A program made the position numbers and the translations under genes. Shown here piece by piece: positions 16,851 through 26,417 of a stretch of 26,417 nt of DNA. Position 1 is the first letter of the stretch; each line of letters starts with the position of its first letter. The stretch comes from Acanthaster planci. Its lineage: Eukaryota; Echinodermata; Asteroidea; Valvatida; Acanthasteridae. Under the pieces are notes generated by a model. That model did no database searches and was not told where the DNA came from. It was given only the letters and a program-made list of their open reading frames with translations. The DNA lies in assembly GCF_001949145.1 (NCBI RefSeq), contig NW_019091458.1, positions 302,170-328,586 on the forward strand. Direction: 5' to 3'.

Positions 16851-19391
16851 ATGAGCAGTGATACATCATCAGTGTCAGAGCACCAGGGCCGGATCACTGA
16901 GGCACAGCTTAGGAGTCGCAACTTCCAGCCCCGCGTCTCTACTCCGGACACCGACATCACCGAGTGCCCCCAACAGCCAGACATCACCCTCTTCTGTGAC
17001 AAATGTGGGTCCTTCATCTTGCTGCGCCTCTTGCAGGAGCACCGCAAGTACCACAGCGCCCTCGCTGTGCTAGAGTACCGGGATGCACAGTCACAGCCAG
17101 AGAGTGCCGCGGCATTGCTGAAGCGTCGGCAGGCCGTCTTGGCGAAGCAGAGCCGGCGGGCGGCCCGAGAGGACCGGCCTGTGTCCATGTCTGCAATGCA
17201 GCAGATCAATGGTGCATACGAGCTGCTGAAGTCCTATCTTGAGGACACATACGAGGACCTGATCCAGACGCGGGAGATGATCTACCCAGAGTGCCGGGGG
17301 CTGGCCCTGACCTGCAGCGCGAGATGCGCCCGGGCCCTGGGCATCTGTTCCCACGACAACCAGCGCTGGAAGCGCAGCATGGAGGACACGCGCGTGTTTC
17401 AGGACTATTTCGGCAATGACGAGAACAAGTGCTTCTTTGCCATCTATGACGGCCACAACGGGCGGTTTGCGGCGGACATCGCCGCCAATGACCTCCACCA
17501 CTTCCTCTTGAGGGAGATGACTAAGTTTGACCCAGCAACTGCCTGCACGTGCACCCTAAACCTCGCTGAACACAATGATCTCATCGGCTACCAGCTGGAT
17601 CGGCCCAGACCGGTCATCCGTAAGGACAGTGTCCGGCACATTCTCCACCAGGAGAGCCACAACATCATCCAGCAGATCATGCACACGTGCAAGGAGAACG
17701 TGTCCAAGCTGGAAGTGAAAAATGGCGACCAGCCATCGAGGAAAGAACCCAAGTCCAAACTCCCAAACAGACGCGAGAATGATCCCTTTGCCGAAAAGGT
17801 GGAGCTGGCATTCCGGAACTCCTATCAGTTCCTTGATTACATTCTGTCATATGGAATCGATGAACAGTCACGTGTGCGGTGGAGTGGATGTTCAGCATTG
17901 ACTTGTGTCATCCAGAGGACGGGAGACTTAGATGAGGAAGATGAACAAGATGAGAATGAGATGGGCAATGGCAGAGACAAACATGTAGAGACAGATGATG
18001 AAGCACAGGTTAAAGAATTGGGAGTGCTGTATGTGGCAAATGCAGGTAATAATTGAAAGATGGGTGGTCATTTTAAACAAGATGTGTCTTTTAAAGTTTG
18101 GCTAAATTTATGTACATGTACCTGATGATGCTTTCAGGACTTTGCAAGAAAAAAAAAACATGTTTATTTTAGTTTAGCCATTGAGGAACCCGAGCCATCA
18201 CTCTTCAGAATTTAAACAATTCAGAGTTGTGGAAAGTTTTCAATCTCTCAGCAGACTGTGGCGAATAAACTAAACAAACCAGTCATGCTCAAATGTTCAA
18301 AATCCGCTTAATCTTTTTCAAATGCAGGAAATTCGCATGCTGTACTCTGTCAGAACGGAAAGGCTGTCCGACTGACTCGCAAACACACTCCACAGTCCTC
18401 CCATGAAAGAGCTCGTGTCCTGCGAGCTGGCTGTGCAGTCAAAGATGGTGCCAACGGTGGACGAGTCAACGGCGTGCTGGATACAACCAGAGGCCTGGGT
18501 AACCACGGCGACCCCTTGCTGAAAACCGCGGTGCTGGCTGAGCCCCACACGGTGAGCGTCACCATCGACAGCCAATCGGAATTCCTCATCCTGGCTTCAC
18601 ACGGGGTGTGGGAGGTCCTGTCCGAGCAAGAGGCCGTCTCATTGGTCAAACAGTTGATGCCCGGTCAGGAGGTCTTCCCGAGGCAGCCACTGCCAACCGA
18701 TGACCCCCTCAGGGACTTATATGGCATTGAGGGGTTGAATTTGGCACCCTCGCTGGGTGGTGATAACCAGGGTGCAGATCAAGACAAGGATTCCAGGGAC
18801 AGTGCTCTCGAAAAAGATCATCCTGAGCCAAGCAACGACATAAATTCGGAGGATGCCAGTTACGCTCCACCTGCACAAACGAGTGAACCAGGAAAGGAAA
18901 TGCGTCAGGTGGACGAAACAAACAGTGTCCGAGACGCACCAATCAGTCAAACAATTCCTTGTGTGGTGCAACCGAAATCTGCGAGTGCTTCACCAGCAGC
19001 AGATAGCACCTCAAATGGCAACCACTCACCAAAGCTGCAAGAGCGATATCTCCTTTCCCCTCGTCAGACCCGGGAAGCACCATCTGCTGGCAAGGTGACA
19101 AATGACGATGACAACATCAGTGATCAGACGGATTTCGAGAGCATGATCTCAGCGCTTATGGAGAACGACGACGGCAATGAGGCAGACGTGGAGACCTTGA
19201 CCGAGCTCCACACCATCTATGCCCAGTCCCGGCTCCAGGAAGCCGAGGAGCAGGGCTCGCGCACCGAGCATGAGATGTACCGCAACCTGGCGCAGCAGAT
19301 GAGCGAGCGGCTCGTCCAGAGTGCGCTTCTGGCTGGCTCCAGAGACAACATTACAGTCATGGTCATCCTGTTGCCTGGATGCAAGTATTAG
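16851..19391 (+). CDS. PP2D1: PP2C-like domain protein, PP2D1 family, two exons, 752 aa
   Basis: Coding exons 16851-18045 and 18328-19391 join in phase (CAG|GTAAT ... TGCAG|GA). The ATG sits in AAAATG with an in-frame TAA at 16812; the frame upstream to 16827 has only TTG. Residues 49-68 are a C2H2-like finger (C49, C52, H64, H68). The PP2C domain starts with R172..M177-E178-D179 and continues through FFAIYDGHNG (D200). SGCSA at 345-349 and LYVANAGNSHAVL at 393-405 follow, then GGRVNGVL, LILASHGVWEVLS near 485-497, and GSRDNITV (D738). Two positions depart from active PP2C: the usual Asp of GDSR is N400, and the metal-binding Asp of DGxWD is H490. A ~190-residue acidic, Ser/Pro-rich insertion (about 510-700) splits the C-terminal part. 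PP2C enzymes dephosphorylate Ser/Thr using two metals; this one is probably a pseudophosphatase or weak enzyme. Family assignment rests on the finger, the QQINGAYELLK helix and the domain order. Confidence 0.8.
18046..18327 (+). other. Intron of the PP2C-like gene (282 bp)
   Basis: The donor CAG|GTAATA and acceptor TTTTTCAAATGCAG|G fit consensus. Splicing joins VANAG to NSHAVLC in one frame within a conserved PP2C motif; reading through would terminate at TGA after NN. Confidence 0.9.
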
Positions 19392-20797
19392 CATTCATGG
19401 ATTTAACCTGCTGGACAGCTGTGTATCTGTTTGTACGCAGGCTGTCTGAAGTACTTGGCTAAAGCCAGAATACCATGTGTGCGTATGGAAAACACTGGCT
19501 AGTAGTGGCTATAGCCACTTCCAATAGAAAGTTTAGTACTCCTTGCCTCAGCCTGTTAATTCAGTCTTCAAAATTCTTACGTACAATGTTGGCTAACAAT
19601 TGAATTGAAAACACACTGCACAGTCAATAGGCAGGACAGCTGTGCAGATTTTCAGATCACTGTTGGAGTGTGTGAACGTTCAGTAAAGTGAGGGGGGGGT
19701 CAAGTCCCACAAACACAGGATGAAATGTGAAACATCAGTGGCATTGATAAGTGTGAAAAAATTTGAGCTTGATTGCAAATTTAATTAAATATTTTATGCT
19801 CTTGTCCCCAGTTCTCCAGACTTGGTTGAAATTGCTTCCAGTAACAGGTCTCATTGTGAATAATTTACATTATACATTTGGCGTGTATAACCTCGATAAA
19901 ATTTCAAACAGGCAAGCTTGATTGAAAGGATTGTGAAACAATTGTTTTAACTATGTACAATGAAAAAAGGTTTACTCTCTCAGAATCTTCAATTCGAATG
20001 CAACTAGGTTTTCATCCTTTGAACTGCAAATGATTTCTTATATCAGATTTTGGCATTCTAAGTGACATTCCACATTCAACAGGAAGTGTGTTCCATTTTT
20101 CATTGCTCAGAGGTGAGGAAGCAGGAATTTTGGATATGGACAAAAATTAATCGATCCATTATTGTTGCCTGACTTTTATAAACACAAATTGCTAAAATTG
20201 CTATATTTGTTGTTTTTCCCCCATTACTACTGCTCAGTATTTTAATCATGCCGACGTGTTTTCAGGCTGTATTTGACGACACAACTTTTCAACTGTTGAA
20301 CTTGAATCGTGGAAAAATGGTGACCGTTTCTGCAAAGCATAGTACATGTATTTGGTTACGTACATGTATTACGTGTGAACTGGTCAGATCACGTGAACAA
20401 GAGATGAGCACTGCTGATGTGACTGACACTGCACGTACATGTACATTCACATGTTCATGCTATAGCGTACAGCTGAGCTCCCTCGACCATTGTCTTTATA
20501 ACCCAATATCACATTCATAACACTGTTTGGACAAAATGCCCAAGTTAAATGGTTGGCCCGTTCTCTTCCTTCAGAGGGGACATTTTATTCAGGGAGCTGG
20601 CTAAGGCACACATTCACATGAACAGGTAAATGGTTCCAATCGGCAAGCACAAAACATACTTAAAATTTGCTGTGATCTTCAAATAAATTTTTAACTGTCA
20701 GAAAAATGCTTCTTGTTCTATCCAAGGGGGGTTTCCTTCCGCTTGCAACACATTTGATTGGCTCGAAGAAGCCCATCAAAATTGCAGTGTGACTTAG
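19392..20797 (+). other. 3' flank/UTR of the PP2C-like gene
   Basis: No further coding exon is seen. Possible poly(A) signals on the + strand are ATTAAA at 19784-19789 and AATAAA at 20682-20687. An unremarkable 90-codon frame at 20248-20520 is probably chance within the UTR or intergenic DNA. Confidence 0.5.
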
Positions 20798-21182
20798 CTT
20801 ATAACCTTCAAAGCTGGGCTATTTTGGCCTGTCTCGTGGGGGGGGGTCTGCCCCCTCCAAGAACTTGACTGTCCAGTGCCCGATTGTTTAAAAACTTGTG
20901 ACGAATGTAGAAAAAGAACCACCCCACTCAGAATAAACATGATGATAAACTAAATCCAGCTTGTGATTTTGTTGTTACCATCTTTTGAAGTTCAAAGCAA
21001 CACATGCACCAGCTGGCGTGCATTGAGCATGGGCAGTGGAAAAGTATACACACTTTGGGCCGATTTGTCTCAGAAAAATGGACGCTGCGTGAGAACGGTA
21101 CAGTGGTGTCAAAATGACTGCAAATGACCATTTCCAAGCACTGCACTGATATCGGAAAAAATCCCGGCTCATTTAGGGTTAA
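20798..21182 (+). mobile_element. piggyBac-like non-autonomous element B (~385 bp)
   Basis: The right end is TTTAGGGTTAA with TTAA at 21179-21182. The left end near 20798 is ATAACCTTCAAAGCTGGG, a decayed version of the terminus of element A. Internal blocks match element A read on its - strand in the same order: CTCCAAGAACTTGACTGTCC, GGAAAAGTATACAC, TCTCAGAAAAA, GAACGGTA, GTGTCAAAATGACT and ATTTCCAAG. It is an old copy of the same family in the convergent intergenic space. Confidence 0.55.
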
Positions 21183-24100
21183 ATCTAAGAAACGCCATTA
21201 AAACTAGACAATAGATGGAAGCTTCTTTAATAATTAATCATCTTTTAATACAATACAGTTATTTCTTAGTTCATTGCTACAATATTATTCCAACATTAGC
21301 AGTGTTTTCCATACTTTTCTCTTCCTAGCAATTACCTTAATAATAAACCTGTACACATTCATAAATCAGAAAGATGTGTCAGGGTAAATTGTAGATCAGC
21401 CAAGTTTTACAATTTTTCCTTTTTTTTTCTCCTCCTGACAAGAACAGTGTACGTGTACTCCCCATTGGAACAATCTCCCCTTCTCATTTTTCCCTCTGAA
21501 TTTTTTTGTTTTTGGTACAGATCTAATGGCCTACTAACCATTGCAATATACAGCCAAACACCATGGTTTAAAACAACCGAGAAAAAAATAGGAAAGAAAA
21601 TTACATGAATCTACATTGAGACATCGGACACAATGCGCTCTCACAGAGAAGTCTGTGACTCAAACGTGGTTCGATCTAACCTTTATTTAGAAGATGGCCA
21701 TGTGTGGTGCCGCGAAGGAGATGTTCATCACTTTCCAAAGAACATCTAGAAAAATTTCCTTAGACAGTGCTAAAATTGATGGGTTCATATACAGGTGCAC
21801 GATTCTGTTATTCTCCGACTGGGTTACATATTATGATGCAGTTACATGTATGTGGCCATGGTAAAAGTTTAATAAACTGACACAAAATCAACCTTAAAAA
21901 ACAAAGTTACACTAGAAGAATGTATCTGAGCATCGGGAATTTCTATGTTCTTGGTTGCATTATTCAGGACACAAGTACTAGAATGCTTCTGTTGACCCCA
22001 TCGGCAATGACAAACACTAACTGGTACACCCAGAGGCACTCTCTGTCTGTACCAAGAACTAAGTGGGACTTAGTCCCAAGTAATGAAAAATCCCTACCAA
22101 ATCCTTCCTTGGACTTCAAAGGTTCTGGAAGGCTACAGGACTAACTGTAGTGGTGTAAAAGTATGACCCCAAAACAAATAAAAACAATTCTATCACAACA
22201 TTAAAAAGAAAAAGGTCAAGTCAAAATGTGTGATTTTTTTAAGCTGTATTGTTTCCTCTTAAGGGGAACAACTGCAGGGCATTTGTTTTGAACAATCTGA
22301 TAGTTTGTCTCTTCTAAAACTAAAACTACCGTCCCCCCCCCAAAAAAAAATTTAAATAAAATGAACCTCCTCCACTGGATCCCTTGCTTATAGAACTATG
22401 TCAAAAAACAAACAAAACAAAATTCCAGATCAAAGTTTAAAAAATTTCCGATTTGGCTGTCCACTTGATGGTTCGTATGAACATAACACATTTGTACAGT
22501 AGGTTATTACACAAGAGAAGCAGATATCCACTTTCTTTCAACAGATTTTTTGTATAACATAATTATCGTTATCTGATAGCAATTGTCAAGTCCTACTTCA
22601 CTACTGTTCTTTAGGTATTCTACCCTTCAAGTCGGAGTAATCCAGTTACCATATAATCAGGGTGAATCCACTTGCTTGGGGGAGGGGTGACTGCATAAAT
22701 GTTCAACTACGTGATACAATTTACAAGTATGCAAAAATGTGTCCTCTCAGTTCAGACAAGTATAACCATTAACACCTTTAAATTACAATCATGGCCTATT
22801 CCCCTCAAAGGCCTTGGGAAACAAGACCATTACTCACCCCTTACAAACATAGTGGGATGATCTATGGACAAATGCTACACCATTAATGTGGGTGGAACCA
22901 TTGACATCTAGGGGATGCACCTATGTTGTCAGACGATTCACTCTGTTGCTACTGCAAATTGATACATATTTGATCCTTCCCTCAATTTAGCAGTCAAAAC
23001 ATACATTTCATGAATACTATAATTATAGATTCTACAAGGCTGGCTTGAAAGCTTTTACATGCGCCAGTCATTTCAAGACTTCTTTTGACAGAAAAGCAAT
23101 TTTTCATGATCGAAATTAAAAAACAAACAAATAAATTTACATGGCGAAAGATGTTTTAATCAATACACAAATATTTATTTAAATGCAGAGTTCTACCCAC
23201 TACATACAAATAATGCCGCTTTCAGCAAATGTTCCAAAAAGCGGTCTGTACATACAATATTTTTCATCAGATCACCCATGGTTACTTTGATGTGATTTTT
23301 CACAGGAACCAGTATCTTTTTAATTTCCATTTAATAACCATTTTGGGGGAGTGGGGTCATTTTGAAATACTTGTGACTGTTGCAAATAGATGAATCAAAA
23401 GTCTTTGTCGTTTTTTCCCTTCAGGCAAAGATCTCTGTATCGTGTTGGTTAATGTTGACGTAAATATTTCAGAGTTACTTGCACCACATAGCTAAAAACT
23501 CAAAGCATGCTTTCAACTCTAACCACTCAGACCTCGAGGACATGTTCAGTTGGCCACGAGTCCGTTTCAATGCTGTCTTTCCTTGTGAGCAAGCACCTGT
23601 ACTGGTAAGCGTCAAGTCCGTCCTGGATTTGACGACAGTGTACATGTGTTCTCACTGCATTACTAATCTGGACTATTGATGTCACTCAGTCATCACAATT
23701 CAGCTTACCACGTGGAGCTTGAAGACTACCTAAAACGAGCCCCAGCTCCCCAGAGACAGATGCCCACCAGGTTCCTTTGCCTTTCAGACAAACCCACAGA
23801 GGCCCTGCCTGTGATTCCAGCTCAACTTCAGGGAAAGTTGTTTACCGAGAAGTCGTTGGATGCTTCTTCACATCAACACCCACATTTCACTAACATAACC
23901 CCACTGACTGATGGTCACTGGTCTGTGACAACAACCCAGCCTGACCAAATGGCTGTCTGCTGCACATCCCATTTGAAGTCAATCAGCTCACGTTAGTCAT
24001 GGTTCCCTCCCTTCCGGCAGACATTTGTGACGGCAACACTCTTCACAGAGAGTTGTCAATTCCCTAACCACACTGAAACATTAGTCACAGCTCAACCTGA

Positions 24101-25480
24101 CTCCCTCTCTGCAGGATTCAATGCACACACACACACAAAAGTCTGCCCACCAGAAGAATGTCTTGTCTATTACGGCAGATTTTCTTTGTACAAATGGTAT
24201 GCCAAAACTTCTTTCAGTTATTACCTTATGTAAGATATATTCATATGGTGGTGGTGGTATTCATTGAAGAGACGGAGGTCAACAGCTGCACACTGGTATC
24301 TGGAATAACGAAAGGAATAGATCACTGCGCGGGGACAGGCACAGGGGGTGCTAACATTCCACACTTTCCAAGCTACTAGCCTGCCAGGAAAAAAAGTGAT
24401 GCATTTGTTCTTAGGTTGAGGCAAATAACACCAAATTTTTTTTTACCAAAGAAGGCACACTCTGAGAAATTTTCCTAAAACCAGTTTTCAGAGAGCAGGG
24501 AAGCTCGTTGTAAGCATGTATTGTACAAATGAAGAGCACAGCTCGCAGGTTTGCATTATCACTGTCACGCTGAACTCTTATTACCGCGTAACTCCAGATG
24601 AAAAAAGATTTTCAAAACAAGTCACCTTCACATGCTATCACACAATTCTTGAAGAACCATGCCGCTTGCAAGTACAAAGAGAAAAATGCTTTTGGAATGT
24701 TCTTGTTCCTGATGGCCACTGACTTGAGCACTGATCTCATTGGTGGATCCTCAGGCTTGAGTATTTATTCTGCCTAAGACTCGAACAGAGAGCAAAAATT
24801 TGTCTGGGTGAAGAACGGCATTTACACAGGGTCACAATTCCTTTTTTGTGGCATATTTTTTCATACCGGACTCGTCCATTCATTGCACAGCGAGATACAT
24901 AATTTCAGTCGTGTTCATTCCTAAATGCCGGAATGAGTTTCTTGTTCACACGGTGGTTTTTTTTTTTAAAAGAAAAAATATCAAAACACTTGGTTCAACC
25001 TGAACTCCCCTGGCCCTGGGTGTGTGTGAAATCATGTTGAAATTTTGCGATGTAAAGGTTAACTACAGATGGAATGGAACCATTTGGCTTCATAAAATTT
25101 CTTTGACTTGGGCAAATTTGATACAATGCATTTCTAAAACAAAAAAACAGAAACAGTGAAACCAAATGTAAACTGGTTAATCAAGAATCAGTAAGTCTTT
25201 TTAACTCTAAATAACCAAAACACAAAGAAAACAACTTCAGAGTGATCAACTTAAAACAGCAGAAAAATTACTCAGAGTGTGCCCTTCAATTTCCAAACTG
25301 GTACATGATGATCACATCAAATCAACTCAAACTGGGACACTGTTCACCCCCCCTCCCTGCCCCACCCCGCCCCCCAAATGCCCAACTGAATCATTCCCGA
25401 CCCAACAGTGATTTGCTGCTGTTGTTATCGTGTGTTTGTTTTTTTTGTACAGAGAGTTTTTGAAGAGGTGGGGTACGCCT
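21183..25480 (-). other. Convergent intergenic region / 3' flank of Rab5
   Basis: This is 4.3 kb of AT-rich sequence without a supported exon on either strand. It includes a short CA run (about 24123-24136) and a GGT run near 24247. Much of it may be Rab5 3' UTR. Candidate - strand AATAAA signals lie at 24764-24769, 23174-23179 and 21682-21687; sequence alone cannot choose between them. Confidence 0.45.
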
Positions 25481-26417
25481 TCATTTGCAGCATCCCCCTG
25501 ACGACTGTTGTTGGTTTTCTGTGAGGTCCACCCCCCGTCCACCTTGCCTCTGAACCGCACCGGCTCCACCCGCTTGCTCGCTTTTGGGAAGCTTTTTGGC
25601 TGTTGGCAAGTTGTGAAGAGAGGACATTAAAAAAATAACTGCACATTAATATGTCAGATTTTTTGCCAGCATAAAGGTGCCTTTCCATAGGTAACATTTG
25701 TGGCGAGTCCATATCCGCATCTGTCTACTGCATTGCACGCCTAAATGTTTTTAATGAACACTCTCTACAGCTTACGCGTATGGACCACAACGCCAAGTGA
25801 AACAAGTCTATGAAAAGGTACCTTAATTCTTTGATATTCCCTATGACAGCACAGCCTAAAAGAACAACACGTGCCTAAAAGTGATTCCACAGGTCTAGAT
25901 TACTCTTAACGACTGCACATGATCACAGAAGTTTAATACATGTGAATGTCAAGCTCTGCCGTAACTTGCCACTGAAAATATTGCCAATTCCTCATGCAGC
26001 CAAGCAGCTGTGACAAACATTTCCCCAACAGAAACAGTTTGGAACGTTGTTCAGAGCGAGTTGTGAGAGTGAAATCAAATCCAATAACAGCATGCACAGC
26101 CATCAACTGCTGTAATAGTGAGAATGTATGCTTTGACTTGTCCTTTCTCTTTCCTTTTGTTACTGAAGGATTTACGTTGCTTTCTAAACTACACAGTAAA
26201 GGCGGGCCAGTTTCCTCAAACCCTATCATAAATTATGAAATATTCTAAGGGAACTTTTGACTCCCGATTCTAATAACACCTGAGCTGATTGATCGTGCAA
26301 TAAAAAGGCGATGTTACTGACAGTGCTGAAATGACGATCGGACGGAACTCACCAATTGCCAAGAAAATGTCATTGACATTCATGGCCGTTTTGGCCGATG
26401 TCTCCATGAACAACAAA
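25481..26417 (-). CDS. Rab5: Rab5 small GTPase, last two coding exons (partial)
   Basis: The exon 26417-26353 (open at the window edge) encodes LLFMETSAKTAMNVNDIFLA and then I, ending at donor G|GTGAGT. The last exon 25599-25481 begins after acceptor CTTGCCAACAG and encodes KKLPKSEQAGG, then GRGVDLTE, ending GGCCK with TGA at 25483-25481. Phases match (GCC across the junction). ETSAK is the G5 guanine-binding motif. The combination with MNVN, AKKLPK and GVDL is the Rab5 C-terminus, and the final Cys pair is the geranylgeranylation site. Rab5 controls early-endosome fusion and endocytic traffic on the cytosolic face of membranes. The hypervariable tail is Gly/Gln-rich. The GTP-binding P loop, switch regions and start codon lie beyond the right edge. 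Confidence 0.93.
25600..26352 (-). other. Intron of Rab5 (753 bp)
   Basis: GTGAGT donor at 26352 and CAG acceptor at 25600 on the - strand. Open frames of up to 98 codons inside it on both strands have no recognisable content. Confidence 0.85.

Noticed and set aside
17014-17501. Long antisense frames opposite the PP2C-like first exon
   Set aside because: They are reverse-frame shadows of a GC-rich coding exon; the + strand frame carries clear PP2C motifs.
20248-20520. 90-codon frame downstream of the PP2C-like gene
   Set aside because: No recognisable domain, compositionally like its non-coding surroundings, with repeated ACATGTA words.
23479-24379. Cluster of + strand frames in the convergent region
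   Set aside because: Overlapping short frames without splice sites or recognisable motifs, opposite a probable Rab5 3' UTR.
1-26417. CRISPR array, bacterial operon or phage genes
   Set aside because: No regularly spaced identical repeats, no prokaryotic gene density; GT-AG introns and Rab5 show nuclear animal DNA.

Overview
The window looks like nuclear DNA of an animal, most probably a marine invertebrate deuterostome such as an echinoderm or hemichordate. The case for an animal: coding sequence split by GT-AG introns, a Rab5 gene with a metazoan-type C-terminus, tRNA-derived SINEs with target-site duplications, and long AT-rich flanks packed with cut-and-paste transposon debris. The deuterostome assignment is inference, from PP2D1-like protein content and frequent TACATGTA and TAGGCCTA words. 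It is not proven.

Two genes are supported and they converge. On the + strand, 16851-19391 encodes a two-exon, 752-residue PP2C-like protein closest to PP2D1. It keeps the PP2C fold motifs but has substitutions at metal-site positions. On the - strand at the right edge lie the last two coding exons of Rab5 (26417-26353 and 25599-25481), ending in the CC prenylation motif; the rest of that gene is outside the window. The 19.4-25.5 kb interval holds the facing 3' flanks of both genes plus one transposon relic. I see no functional link between the two genes.

The left 16 kb is a transposon graveyard. (a) 254-2758 and 20.8-21.2 kb carry TTAA-flanked, piggyBac-like non-autonomous elements, including a 51-bp self-complementary mini-element present twice. 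(b) 1061-1296 is a small inverted-repeat element. (c) About 4955-5590 is a fold-back element with long inverted repeats. (d) 7142-10896 is a degenerate pogo/Tigger-type transposon with iterated-motif terminal repeats and a dead transposase that ends in a PHD-like Cys/His module. It is interrupted by a 51-bp mini-element and by a SINE. (e) 11290-13488 is a 2.2-kb element with 11-bp terminal inverted repeats, a perfect terminal hairpin and a core of ~170-bp tandem repeats full of TGACGTCA, resembling helentron/pearl-type elements. (f) 14.8-16.7 kb holds three more palindromic elements, the last of which supplies CCAAT and TATA motifs just upstream of the PP2D1-like gene.

I did not find a convincing new biological system. 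The best candidates for follow-up are the covarying 51-bp TTAA hairpin element, the hairpin-headed tandem-repeat element, and the metal-site-altered PP2C-like protein. I worked by eye, so ends of decayed elements are approximate.
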